A stretch of 64,000 bases of DNA, taken from Leptolyngbya sp. FACHB-321 (GTDB lineage: Bacteria; Cyanobacteriota; Cyanobacteriia; Leptolyngbyales; Leptolyngbyaceae). Position numbers and translations under genes: made by a program. Of the stretch, positions 10,644-21,267 are shown in pieces. The stretch's first letter is position 1. Each line of letters starts with the position of its first letter. Under the pieces are notes generated by a model. That model saw only the letters and a list, made by a program, of their open reading frames with translations. It searched no databases and was not told where the DNA came from. The stretch covers positions 124,001 through 188,000 of the forward strand of contig NZ_JACJPI010000042.1 in assembly GCF_014695975.1 (NCBI RefSeq), written 5' to 3'.

Positions 10644-11612
10644 ATGACTTATCTAGAAACCACCGCCCAATTCTACGCTGAAGCGGCTGAGACCCCTCAA
10701 GTTGGCTTGTGCTGTGTGAGCACCCCACCACCTCGACTGCCGGGGCTAAAGATCCCAACCATTATGCAAGAGATGAACTATGGGTGTGGCTCAACGGTGC
10801 ATCCGACAGAGCTATTTGGCTCGCCTACTGTCCTCTATATCGGTGTAGGAGGCGGGATTGAAGCACTTCAGTTTGCCTATTTCTGTCGTCAACCGGGCGG
10901 TGTGATTGCGGTTGATCCGGTGCCTGAAATGCGACAGGCTGCCACTCGCAACTTACAGCTTGCAACGCAGGACAACGATTGGTTTGATCCTGCTTTTGTT
11001 AAAGTTTTGGCGGGAGATGCCTTTGCATTGCCTGTACCAGATGCTTCAGTAGATGTGGTGGCGCAAAATTGCCTGTTCAATATCTTTGAGCCGGACGATC
11101 TGAAACGAGCACTGCTTGAAGCCTATCGAGTGCTAAAGCCCGGTGGACGGCTGATTATGAGTGACCCGATCGCCACTCGTCCCATACCACTCCACCTTCA
11201 GCAAGATGAACGGTTACGTGCCCTTTGCCTGTCAGGGGCTTTGACGTACGATGCCTACATCCAACATTTGATTGAAATTGGCTTTGGGCAGATTGAGATT
11301 CGCGCTCGTCGTCCCTATCGCCTGCTCGATGCACATAGTTACAACCTAGATACTCCCCTCCTGCTAGAAAGCCTTGATTCCGTTTCATTCAAAACACCGA
11401 TACCAGAGGATGGTGCCTGTATCTTTACTGGCAAAACCGCTATTTACAGTGGTGTGGAACCGCAGTTGGACGATCGCGCTGGGCACCTGCTGCAACGCGG
11501 CAATCCCTTAGCGGTCTGCGATAAAACAGCGGCAAAGTTAGCCTTGCAATTTCCGCAAGATGTGATTGTGACGGATTCTACCTGGCACTACAACGGTGGC
11601 GGATGCTGCTAA
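10644..11612 (+). CDS. arsM: ArsM-type arsenite methyltransferase
   Basis: LCCVSTP...MNYGCGSTV, SAM motif VLYIGVGGGIEALQ, C-terminal GGGCC tail. Confidence 0.82.
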   Translation: MTYLETTAQFYAEAAETPQVGLCCVSTPPPRLPGLKIPTIMQEMNYGCGSTVHPTELFGSPTVLYIGVGGGIEALQFAYFCRQPGGVIAVDPVPEMRQAATRNLQLATQDNDWFDPAFVKVLAGDAFALPVPDASVDVVAQNCLFNIFEPDDLKRALLEAYRVLKPGGRLIMSDPIATRPIPLHLQQDERLRALCLSGALTYDAYIQHLIEIGFGQIEIRARRPYRLLDAHSYNLDTPLLLESLDSVSFKTPIPEDGACIFTGKTAIYSGVEPQLDDRAGHLLQRGNPLAVCDKTAAKLALQFPQDVIVTDSTWHYNGGGCC

Positions 11613-11622
11613 AGCAACCCTT

Positions 11623-12360
11623 ATGCACTCCAGTCGCATCCTTCAAAGCCGCATTTTGCAGTGGACTTATGGGTTGAGCATGAGTACGATCGCCTGGTTG
11701 ATTGCTTCGCCTGCACTCGCTCAAAGTGCCGGGAGTACGCCAGTATTGAATCCTACTGATTTACTTCGTCATACCTTGCAGTGGATTGAAGGTTTGGGTC
11801 TAGCAGGCGGCGTTGCTTTTATTGCCCTTTATATTGTGGCAGCAGTCGCTTTCCTACCTGGCTCAATCCTCACCCTAGGTGCAGGCGCGGTCTTTGGAGT
11901 GTGGTTGGGTGCCATTTATGTTTTTATTGGGGCAACGCTGGGCGCGATCGCCGCTTTTCTGGTGGGTCGTTATCTGGCGCGGGGGTGGGTCAGCAAAACG
12001 ATTGAAGGGAAACCAAACTTTGCCGCGATCGACCAGGCAGTTGCTAGCGAAGGGTTCAAAATTGTCCTGCTCACCCGTCTTTCGCCCCTTTTTCCGTTCA
12101 ATTTGCTGAACTACGCCTTTGGCATCACAGGTGTTTCGCTCAAAGCGTATGCGCTAGGGTCGATCGGAATGCTTCCTGCCATAGTGCTGTATGTCTACGT
12201 CGGTTCCCTAGCAGGCAATCTCGCCAGAATTGGGACGGAGCCGACCGATCCAGCCATGCAATGGGCAGTACGCCTCATTGGTTTAATGGCAACAGTTGCA
12301 GTCACAATTTACGTGACTCGTATGGCGCAGAAGGCGCTGGTTGAGAAAGTGAACGCTTAA
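11623..12360 (+). CDS. TVP38/TMEM64 family membrane protein (start likely 11623, not 11596)
   Basis: FLPGSILTLGAGAVFG...LLTRLSPLFPFNLLNYAFGITGV typical of the family. Confidence 0.88.
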   Translation: MHSSRILQSRILQWTYGLSMSTIAWLIASPALAQSAGSTPVLNPTDLLRHTLQWIEGLGLAGGVAFIALYIVAAVAFLPGSILTLGAGAVFGVWLGAIYVFIGATLGAIAAFLVGRYLARGWVSKTIEGKPNFAAIDQAVASEGFKIVLLTRLSPLFPFNLLNYAFGITGVSLKAYALGSIGMLPAIVLYVYVGSLAGNLARIGTEPTDPAMQWAVRLIGLMATVAVTIYVTRMAQKALVEKVNA

Positions 12361-12554
12361 CGATCGCACCGACTCAACCGCTCGTTTCTCTAGCAGTCGA
12401 AGAGACCGTTAGGACAGACCTAAACCTTGAAACATCCTTTGAGCAAGGGCTTCTATTCATCCTTCATCCTTTTCGGCTTTGTTCAACGTTGGGATCATGA
12501 CCGAAAGCTGCTGATTGGCAAGAGAACAGCCCATCCTGTCTTGCCAAAGCGACA

Positions 12555-14681
12555 CTAGCCCCTCACCTGACTGAGCCGCACCTGTTCCTGTAGCTGTTCC
12601 TGAGTAAGGGCGGGTTCCTGACAGCTAAGACCCTGACAAACCAAGCCAACGGCACCAGTAGGCAAGTCAGACTCCAGCTTGAAAACAGCCGTGGGCAGAT
12701 ATTGCAGAGAGAGTGCGGCAAGCTGTTCTGCTGTCGTACGGATCAGAACATGGTTGTGGAACCAGTCGAGCGCTGCAAAAAGGCTGGGACACGCCTGAGG
12801 CGATCGCTCCAGCACACTACCAAATGCTTGCAACGTTTGCTCTGCCTTGTCGAGATAGCTCAAATCTTCAGTGAGCAGCGACAAGCGGACTAGATTGGCT
12901 GCCGCAATGCTATTTGCTGAGGGTGTGGCTTGGTCAATGTAGCTCCGCTCCCGCAGCAGCAGGTTATCGCTGGCAGCCGTGTTGTAGTAGCCACCAAGCT
13001 CAATACTCCAGAGAAATTCGTCAAATTCTGCTTGTAGTGCGACAGCGCGATCGAGCCAGAAGGAGTGGGGAGTGGGGAGTGAGGCAGAAGGCTCTTCGTT
13101 CAGGGATCCTCGAATGCTTGATCCCTGAACGCTAACGGAAGCCTGATCTAGATCCAGCAGGGCTTTGATAAACAGCGCATAGTCTTCCGATTGTGCCAGG
13201 ACATCAGGCTTGCCATCGTAATTGACGCGATAGAAATGCCCCTCAACCCATTGATGCTGGAGGACAAAATGGGCGGCGTTAGCGGCAAGTGTCAGGTATG
13301 ATGGCTGCTGAAACACACTGGCAGCACGAGCAAGACCAGAGATTATCAGGCTATTCCAGGCGACGATCGCTTTCGTATCGGTCACAGGAGGAATGCGACC
13401 TGCCCAGCCTGTACCTTTCGCTTCTTCATTATTGCGAGCAGGCGGAAACGTAGAAAGGGCTTCAGCAGGAGCGCTGTAGCGAATGAGAAAGAGCTTGCCG
13501 AGCGTTTTTTCGAGAGATTCAGTGAGTGTACCGGGGTGCCGTCGTTGCAGGACATTGAAACCCTCAAAATTGCCGCTGGCCGTTACGGTAAATTGCTCTG
13601 CCAGTTCTGCTAGTTCCGGCAGCGTTAAAAGCTCGACCAGTGCTTGATAATCCCAGACATAGAAAGCGCCTTCCTCTGGTTCAGCAGTCGTGGGATCAGT
13701 AAAGCTATCGGCATCCTGAGCGGCGTAGAAATAGCCTTCTGGGGCAGTCATTTCGCGCTGGAGCCACTGCACGGTACGGGCGATCGCTCGTTCAAACGCT
13801 GGTTCCTGCATACCAGAAGCCCACACATTCGCTAGATACTCCACGATTTGTCCATTGTCGTAGAGCATTTTCTCAAAGTGCGGCACCGTCCAGGTTGAGT
13901 CAACCGTATAACGATGAAAACCGCCGCCCACATGATCCAGAATGCCGCCTAGCGCAAGCTCAAGCCCCCATTGACGACTCACATCGCTGGCGTTATGCAG
14001 TGAGGCAAGGGAGAAGCGTGCCGATCGCAGCGCTACATCCGCATAGGGAATCATCGGAAAGCGAGGACCAGGCCTGGGAGACGCAAGAATGCCAGTATTG
14101 GCTTCTAGCCCGCGTTGCAACAGGTCGGCTTCGACTGACAGCGCCGCGTTAAACGTCGCCGCTTCCTGAAGGTGCGTTAGGATTTCACCTTTCATAGCTT
14201 GCAGTTTATCTGCCTGCGTGTCGTAGTACTGGCGAATAGACTGGAGTACCTGCAAAAAGCCCGGTCGCCCGTAACGTGACTCGACTGGAAAGTAGGTGCC
14301 GCCGTAAAAGGGCACTAAATCATCTGGTGAGATGAAGACGTTGAGAGGCCAGCCACCCTGCCCAATCATGAGTTGCACTGCCTGCATATAAATGCTGTCA
14401 AGATCGGGGCGCTCTTCGCGATCGACCTTGATGGGCAGAAAGTTTGCATTCATGTAATCGGCAATAACCCCATCAGAGAAGGCTTCCCCCTCCATGACCG
14501 TACACCAGTGGCAGCTAGAGTAGCCAATCGAAAGAAAAATCGGCTTGTTTTCGCGTCGAGCGGTGTCGAGTGCCTCGTCGCACCAAGACCACCAGTCAAT
14601 CGGATTTTCGGCGTGTTTCCGTAGGTAGAGGCTGTTGGCTTGGGCAAGGCGGTTGGTCATAACGGGGCACACACGCAACAT
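12555..14681 (-). CDS. Thioredoxin-domain protein, DUF255 / YyaL / SPATA20-like
   Basis: NRLAQANSLYLRKHAENPIDWWSWCDEAL...FLSIGYSSCHWCTVMEGEAF. Confidence 0.93.
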   Translation of the reverse strand: MLRVCPVMTNRLAQANSLYLRKHAENPIDWWSWCDEALDTARRENKPIFLSIGYSSCHWCTVMEGEAFSDGVIADYMNANFLPIKVDREERPDLDSIYMQAVQLMIGQGGWPLNVFISPDDLVPFYGGTYFPVESRYGRPGFLQVLQSIRQYYDTQADKLQAMKGEILTHLQEAATFNAALSVEADLLQRGLEANTGILASPRPGPRFPMIPYADVALRSARFSLASLHNASDVSRQWGLELALGGILDHVGGGFHRYTVDSTWTVPHFEKMLYDNGQIVEYLANVWASGMQEPAFERAIARTVQWLQREMTAPEGYFYAAQDADSFTDPTTAEPEEGAFYVWDYQALVELLTLPELAELAEQFTVTASGNFEGFNVLQRRHPGTLTESLEKTLGKLFLIRYSAPAEALSTFPPARNNEEAKGTGWAGRIPPVTDTKAIVAWNSLIISGLARAASVFQQPSYLTLAANAAHFVLQHQWVEGHFYRVNYDGKPDVLAQSEDYALFIKALLDLDQASVSVQGSSIRGSLNEEPSASLPTPHSFWLDRAVALQAEFDEFLWSIELGGYYNTAASDNLLLRERSYIDQATPSANSIAAANLVRLSLLTEDLSYLDKAEQTLQAFGSVLERSPQACPSLFAALDWFHNHVLIRTTAEQLAALSLQYLPTAVFKLESDLPTGAVGLVCQGLSCQEPALTQEQLQEQVRLSQVRG

Positions 14682-14875
14682 GAAATAAGTTCAAGTTTTA
14701 GTAAGGTCACAGCATTCGGTAACTTGGCAACCTTCCAAAGAATCATCTGTCAAATGCCGTGCTCGTACCGGCGAAGTGTAGAGGTTATTTAAGCTGCGCT
14801 CCTAGGCAATCTCACCAGTGCAGTGTTAGCAATCCTTAAGGCTAGTTCTTGTTGATCTGTAGCAAGTGCAGGCTA

Positions 14876-15676
14876 CTAATTTGCATTGCCCTGCTTGTTG
14901 CGATCGTTTGCTGTAGGCACTTTGTCAGCTGTAAAGTTGCCTAGCTGCACCTGAAGTTGAATCTGTTGACGAATCTGCTCTTCGGGTATGTCCAGCCGCT
15001 GTGAGAGTTGCGCTGGCGTAAAGCTAAGTTTACCGAGCTTGATCCGCACATCATCGTTTAACTGAGCTTGACCATCTTTAATGGTGGGCTTGCCTTCGAT
15101 GCCAATGTAAAAGCTCTGCTGACCCAAGGTTGGAAAGGCAGTGACTAACTTTGTCACAAAGTCACGTTCGGCAGGTGGCAGTTGATCCAGCGAAATATCT
15201 TTGAAGTTAACAACAGCCCCACTTTCAACATTGCCGTTTTGGATTGTAGTGTTCGCACCTTTCACAGCCGCGCCTAGCTTCTTATCTTCAGCTTTACGTG
15301 TGATTTCGTTTGTAAACAACCGCGACAACTCTTTTTGTTGCACTTCCGTCTTAGTTGGCGTTGGCTGCTTGGGAGGGGATTGCGGCACTGTACCAACCTT
15401 TTTGCTCGGCTGGGTGATGGTCACGGAGGGCTGGCTGTTAGGTTGACGACGATCGGATTCAGTCGATCGCTTCGTATCAGTTATAAAGTTACCAGGTGAG
15501 GATGTCGATACGTCGGTTTGACCTGTCTGACTCGATGAATCAGGCTGGGTAGAACCATACCAGTCGGGCAGTCGGGTTGCTTGCTGCCAGTAGTAAAAAG
15601 CCACTGCGCCTACACTAGCCACTGCCAAACATGCAGCAATAAGCATTCGTTTCATCGCGAGACGCTCTCCGTACAT
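14876..15676 (-). CDS. Hypothetical exported/anchored protein with Pro/Thr/Ser-rich linker
   Basis: N-terminal hydrophobic anchor, low-complexity linker, C-terminal conserved-looking domain. Confidence 0.7.
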   Translation of the reverse strand: MYGERLAMKRMLIAACLAVASVGAVAFYYWQQATRLPDWYGSTQPDSSSQTGQTDVSTSSPGNFITDTKRSTESDRRQPNSQPSVTITQPSKKVGTVPQSPPKQPTPTKTEVQQKELSRLFTNEITRKAEDKKLGAAVKGANTTIQNGNVESGAVVNFKDISLDQLPPAERDFVTKLVTAFPTLGQQSFYIGIEGKPTIKDGQAQLNDDVRIKLGKLSFTPAQLSQRLDIPEEQIRQQIQLQVQLGNFTADKVPTANDRNKQGNAN

Positions 15677-15805
15677 TGCACAAATTCCTTATAGTAGCGG
15701 AATCTCAAAAAAGTTGAGATGTGCTATGTCACGCACCTACTACAAAGTACGTGCCATAGCCCTACTAGACTACAGAGGGTCTTGCCTTTAGTGATGTCGC
15801 CCTAC

Positions 15806-17263
15806 TTACAAATTGCCAAAGCCCTTCTTTTTCTTGTCTTTCTTCTTTTTATTGCCGCCTGTCGCATAACCACGCCAGCCGGGTTGCTGGGGGCGGTTGC
15901 CTCCGGGCGCATTGCCCATACCGGGCATACTACCCATACCGGGCATACCGCCCATACCAGGAAAGCGTCCTTGTCCCATTTGCTGCATGAGCGATCGCAT
16001 TTTTTGAAAGTCACTCACCAGTTTGCTCACATCACTTTCGGCATAGCCAGCGCCACGCGCCACACGACGGCGACGACTAGGCGAACCTGATAAAAGCTCA
16101 GGATTTTTGCGTTCTGCCACGGTCATAGAGCCGATCATTGCTTCGGCACGTTTAAGCTGCTTTTCGCCCTGCTGCAACTGTTCATCGCTGATTTTACCCA
16201 TGCCAGGGAGCATTTTCATGATGCCGCCCAGCGAACCCATGTTTTTGAGCATCCGGGTTTGCTTCAAAAAGTCTGTGAAGTCGAATTTTGCAGAGAGAAT
16301 CTTCTCCTGCATCTTTTCGGCATCTGCCAGGTCTACTTCTTCTTGCGCCTTCTCAACGAGGGTCAGTACGTCACCCATGCCCAGAATGCGGGATGCCATG
16401 CGATCAGGATAGAAGGGCTGCAATGCCTCAACTTTTTCGCCAACGCCAATGAATTTGATCGGCTGACCAGAGATTTGCCGCACCGAAAGCGCAGCACCAC
16501 CCCGAGTATCGCCATCCATCTTGGTCAGAATGGCACCCGTAATGCCAATTTGGCTATGGAAAGTTTCAGTCAGGCTAGCGGCTTCCTGCCCGGTCATGGC
16601 ATCAACGACCAGCAAGACTTCGTGAGGCTGCACCGTCTCTTTGATCTGCGCCAGCTCTGCCATCATGCTTTCGTCAATCTGCAAGCGTCCGGCAGTGTCA
16701 ATAATGACGGTGTTGATGCCATCAGCTTTAGCCTTAGCAACACCCTGACGCGCAATTTCAACGGGGTTTGCATCCGCCCCCAGCTCAAAAACGGGTACGT
16801 CGATTTGGCGACCAAGGGTAAGTAACTGGTCGATCGCGGCTGGACGGTACACATCCGTTGCGACAAGGAGCGTGGAGCGGTTTTCCTTTCGCAGATGCAG
16901 CGCTAGTTTTGCTGTGGCAGTCGTTTTACCAGTCCCCTGCAACCCTGCCATGAGGATGACCGTCGGCGCAGTAGCGGCATTGGCAAGGGGCGCGTTGTCG
17001 CCACCCATGACCCGCACCAACTCGTTGTGGACGATCTCAATAAACTGCTGGTCGGGGCGCACGCCGGCAATGACTGCTGCACCCTGGGCATTCGTCTCGA
17101 CCGCTGACACAAAGTCTTTAACGACCTGAAGGCTAACATCCGCTTCTAGCAGCGCCCGCCGGACTTCACGTACTGCGTCCTTAATGTTCGATTCTGAGAT
17201 TTTGTCCTGACCGCGCAGCTTTTTCCAGGTTGACTCTAGGCGATCGGAGAGTGCTTCAAACAT
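15806..17263 (-). CDS. ffh: Signal recognition particle protein Ffh
   Basis: GLQGTGKTTATAKLA, DTAGRLQ, TKMDGDTRGGAALS; Met/Gly-rich C-terminus. Confidence 0.98.
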   Translation of the reverse strand: MFEALSDRLESTWKKLRGQDKISESNIKDAVREVRRALLEADVSLQVVKDFVSAVETNAQGAAVIAGVRPDQQFIEIVHNELVRVMGGDNAPLANAATAPTVILMAGLQGTGKTTATAKLALHLRKENRSTLLVATDVYRPAAIDQLLTLGRQIDVPVFELGADANPVEIARQGVAKAKADGINTVIIDTAGRLQIDESMMAELAQIKETVQPHEVLLVVDAMTGQEAASLTETFHSQIGITGAILTKMDGDTRGGAALSVRQISGQPIKFIGVGEKVEALQPFYPDRMASRILGMGDVLTLVEKAQEEVDLADAEKMQEKILSAKFDFTDFLKQTRMLKNMGSLGGIMKMLPGMGKISDEQLQQGEKQLKRAEAMIGSMTVAERKNPELLSGSPSRRRRVARGAGYAESDVSKLVSDFQKMRSLMQQMGQGRFPGMGGMPGMGSMPGMGNAPGGNRPQQPGWRGYATGGNKKKKDKKKKGFGNL

Positions 17264-18000
17264 GACTCGTTTTTTGCCAGCTAGTTAATTGTCCACAGAT
17301 GTGGCACTGTTACACGAAAAACTGCCCGACAGCAAATTGCTGCCTGATCTTTATCCAGATTAGCGCTTTCGGTTCGCCTGATCTGGTGAATTCATAAAAA
17401 GGCTGAGAGAAGGAGAATGGTATCGTTCCTGGTTCGGCACACGCCCGAAAAAACGTTGCAGTAACTTATAAACATCGAACTGACGCACGTGCAGCCTAAG
17501 ACATTGATTCTATCGTGTCTCTTTGAACGAGAAGCACCCGAACTTATTTCTTAAAGAGAGACTTTAAAAGGTATAGTTTGCGATACTGGTAGGCAGCGAT
17601 CGTCCTAGCCCCCTTACTAACCAGGCATGGCTTCAAGTCCTCCTCTTAACCATTGCGAAAGACCAAGTTTGGGTTAAAGAATAAGTTTGGGTTGGTGAGA
17701 GACGGTGCCGCTTTTTTAACCCTCCGTCCTAAAGTAAGCGCGATCGCCAACCCTACGACATTGAGTATCAGGAAATATTGTCTACAGCCATGCCCCTTTG
17801 CTTTGTAACCGACGTTCTCCTGTTTGCAGCAGTCACACCATTCATTAGGACAGAAGCTACTGACCTGAGGCTCCACCGATTTAAAGCCCCCGCTGACTAG
17901 TTAGATCACTGCGTTATAGCTATCAATGCTCTAAAACTGGTGTATTACCCTGAAGCGTTACTCACTTTATAAGTGTTCATCCACTTAAGGCAGACTATTA

Positions 18001-20441
18001 TGAATCCTTCTGAGTCGGTGACAAATATGCCATTGAACGAGCATCAAACCGCTACGACTCAGAATATTGGTACGTCAGTCCAGTCGCCCGATCGCTCAAC
18101 GATAAAGTTGGACTACCAGCCAGCGCCACTGCCTTTAGTCACTGAGGCGGCGATCATCCCTACGCCAGCAGCAGAAACCCAGGCAGGAGAGCCCCAAGCC
18201 ACTGACACGCACGCTTGGTTGAGCTACTTTCAGCAATGTAGTCGGCTACTTATCGCGACGATCGCACCGAAGTCTATGACGTTGCAGTATGCCAATGCTT
18301 ACTTCCGTCGGCTTCTCGGTCTGCCAGCGGCAGGCGCAGCAGGGGAGTTGGAGCACATCCTTCAGCAGTTGATGGGTGTTGCTGATAATGGGGCAATCCA
18401 GCGCTTGTATCGCCGACATTTACTCTATCGAGTGCTGCAACAGTTTTACCAAATTGATTTGCAAAGCTACCGTCTGCTAGACGAACCCGTGATGATTGCG
18501 CTGCAAAGCCCATTGCATTCCGAACCACGCTACATCGAGTTCTGGCTACGCTCTGAGCAACTGCAACTTACCCGCCTCGACGTTCAACTGGATGAGCCTG
18601 CTGCCCTTAAGCTGAAGCAAATGACACTGCCACAGATGGAAGCCGCACTCGCCGATCCAATGCAGGTTGAGCGCTTAGAGCAGCAATTAGAGCTACAGCA
18701 TTATCAGCCCGAAGGCTGTCTGCTGCTAGAAGGCTTGGACGTTACAGAGCGGGAGATTATTCGCCGCATTACTCAATTGTTGGTCGATCACGATTCGATT
18801 CTGCGTACTCACAAATTTCGCGAGTTGAACCAGCAGATGCGATCGCTCTTTCGCACTCAGAATACCCTGCTGTTAAGCATTGAAACCGACCAGATTCGTT
18901 TGTTCATGGGATCATTGAGCGACGAAGCGCATCCAACGCTCTATCCGCTGGAGGCGCTGCAAGAATCTCACTTTATGCACGCACTCCGCAGCAATCAGGT
19001 ATCTGTCGTTGCCGATCTAGCTCAAGATCCACGTACTGATGGCGGACGACAACTGGTCAAAATGGGCGTACGCTCTTTGTTGCTTATTCCGCTGCTAGCC
19101 CTCAATGGTGGTTTGGGCGATCGGACAGAAGCGGTAGATGCATCTAGCAGCGATAGTCTGCAAGCAGCACCCCCAGTACTGAAGCCTCCGGGTGCCGTGG
19201 GCGTTGTCGCTCTGTTAAGTGATCAACCCTACACGTTTGATGCGCTAGATTGCCGCCATGCCGAGCAGTTGATTCTTGCCTTTACACAAGCACTCACAAC
19301 TGCCCAGCGACAACTCGTACAACAGCGCTTGATTACCAATATTCACCCGTCTGTAGAGTGGCGCTTTTTGCAGGAAGCAGAGCGTCGAAGCATGGGCTTA
19401 CCACCAGAACCTATTGCGTTTCTCAACGTGTATCCCCTATACGGCATTTCCGACATTCGCGGTTCGTCTCATGAGCGCAATCTGGCAATCCAAGCCGATT
19501 TGCTAGAGCAGTTTCATTTAGCACTAGCGGTGGTTGATTCTGCCTGCAATGCCACGACGACAGCCCTGGGCGAGCAACTGCGGTTGGATTTACTGGAACA
19601 CATTCGCCAACTGCAAGAAGGCATCACCGTCGATGCTGAAGTGAGCCGACTACGCTATCTGCGTGAGCATTTAGAAATTTACTTTGACTACTTTGCCCAA
19701 TGTGGTGAAGCAGCGATCGCTGCCATCAACACGTACCGCAATGCGTGCGCCAATGCTCATGAATGCATTTATCAAGCACGCGCCCGCTATGACGCGATGG
19801 TGCACAACATCAACACGCTGCTGCGGGAAACCTGGGAGCGCTGGCAGGAGACAATGCAGCGGATTACGCCTCACTACTGCGATATTGAAGCTACCGATGG
19901 CATCGATCACATGATCTACGCCGGAGCCTCGATCGATCCTAAATTTGGTAGCTTTCAGCTTCGGAGTCTGCGCTACGAACAGCTTCGTGCCGTATGTGCC
20001 TGTGCCAGGACAGCGTTTCAACTACTGGAAAAACATAGCACGCACATGCAGATCACACATCTTGTGCTTGTCCAGGATGCAACCATTGATATCTTCCACG
20101 ATGAAACTACCGAGCGGATGTTTGACGTGCGCGGCAGTCGCGATACCCGCTATGAAATTGTCAAAAAGCGCATTGACAAGGCGATCGACGACAAAACAAA
20201 CACTCGCATCACGCAACCCGGAATGCTAACCCTGGTCTTTTGTACTGAGCAGGAGTGGACAGAATACCAGCAGTACTTCCGCTATTTGATGCGGGAAGGT
20301 TGGATTGATGACCAGATTGAGCGTGGCACCGTCCAACCGCTTCAAGGTGTGACTGGCTTGAAGTATGCCCGTGCACGCATCTTGCCTGAAGGTCGTGATG
20401 CTACTAACCAAGCGTCAGGCAACTATAGCTCGACTACCTAA
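18001..20441 (+). CDS. Large conserved-hypothetical protein with a GAF-like segment; start probably 18001
   Basis: Long ORF; central FRELNQQMRSLFRTQNTLLLSIE...VADLAQDPRTDGGRQLVKMGVRSLLLIPLL looks GAF-like. Confidence 0.75.
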
Positions 20442-20494
20442 GCCGGGGTGAAGCGGTAGTAATCCTGGTTAAGGGCAACGCTTACACCAGAAGA

Positions 20495-20992
20495 TTACTC
20501 ATCCAGTTCAGGGCAGAAGTAGTCAGGAGCCAGCGTTGTGAACAAATCATCGCCCACTTGACCTGTTGTGGTTGGTTGGGGTTGCCCTGTTCTCAGCGCT
20601 GTACAAACCGCTTGGGCACGCTGTAAAACCGCTTGAGGGTTCTGTTGCGCCTGCAAGAGAGCCGCCTTCACGGCTGGTAGTCGTGTTGATCGTTTGCTTA
20701 AGAACGATTGGTAATCGTTAAGAAAACTCTGATCGGTTGTTGAGAGAGCATTCACAGTCCCTTGCTTACCACCACACAGTTTGCTTAGATTCAGCACCCG
20801 CCCATCACTCGTCTGCATATAACAGATATGATCTTCCGGGTTGAGTGCCGTCAGAGAGCTAGTTTGAGACAAAGCAGCATGTGGATTATGGAGAACACCG
20901 ATCGCAGCCGATGTCAGTATCAAGGTAAAGAGACTGGGCGATCGTCCGGTTCGTTTAACGCGCTTCCTAGCCAGGACAAACAGTTTCAACAT
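20495..20992 (-). CDS. Hypothetical exported protein; start probably 20992 (MLKLFVLARKR), not 21124
   Basis: Signal-like segment LFTLILTSAAIGVLHNPHAALSQ. Confidence 0.65.
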   Translation of the reverse strand: MLKLFVLARKRVKRTGRSPSLFTLILTSAAIGVLHNPHAALSQTSSLTALNPEDHICYMQTSDGRVLNLSKLCGGKQGTVNALSTTDQSFLNDYQSFLSKRSTRLPAVKAALLQAQQNPQAVLQRAQAVCTALRTGQPQPTTTGQVGDDLFTTLAPDYFCPELDE

Positions 20993-21087
20993 TGCAAAGC
21001 ACAATAATCTGACGTGAGTTAACAAAGCAGGAAAAGATTGCAGAGGATGTCTACATTGCTGCAACTTCCTCCTGGGGACTTGAGGAA

Positions 21088-21118
21088 GGGCTACTCCAAT
21101 TTGTTGGTGGAGTAGCCC
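21088..21118. other. Perfect 10 bp stem hairpin between the exported protein gene and the PhoX-family gene
   Basis: GGGCTACTCC-aatttgttggt-GGAGTAGCCC; downstream of the minus-strand PhoX-family CDS, no strong T run. Confidence 0.7.
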
Positions 21119-21267
21119 TGCCAATGTGAAAGCGATTTTTCAAAGAGAAATGATCTGACGTAGTGCGACACTTGCCCTCGCTACAAGTGAGCCGCTTGCC
21201 CTTCGACATTCATCAGGTAAATTCTTTAAGAGCAACCGCTTTAGACTACCCAGCTAGTGACCAAACT

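Noticed and set aside
15898-15962. GMGxMPGM repeat near the Ffh C-terminus
   Set aside because: Typical Met/Gly-rich tail of Ffh proteins.
16259-16825. 188 aa ORF opposite ffh
   Set aside because: Shadow ORF of ffh.
17600-17655. tRNA-like 3' end (ggcttcaagtcctcctcttaacca)
   Set aside because: Bases around the TTCAAGT loop do not pair as a T stem and no matching 5' acceptor strand was found.
17646-17876. ORF with CPNEWCDCCKQ resembling a transposase zinc-ribbon start
   Set aside because: Only 76 aa, no downstream transposase body; family not supported.
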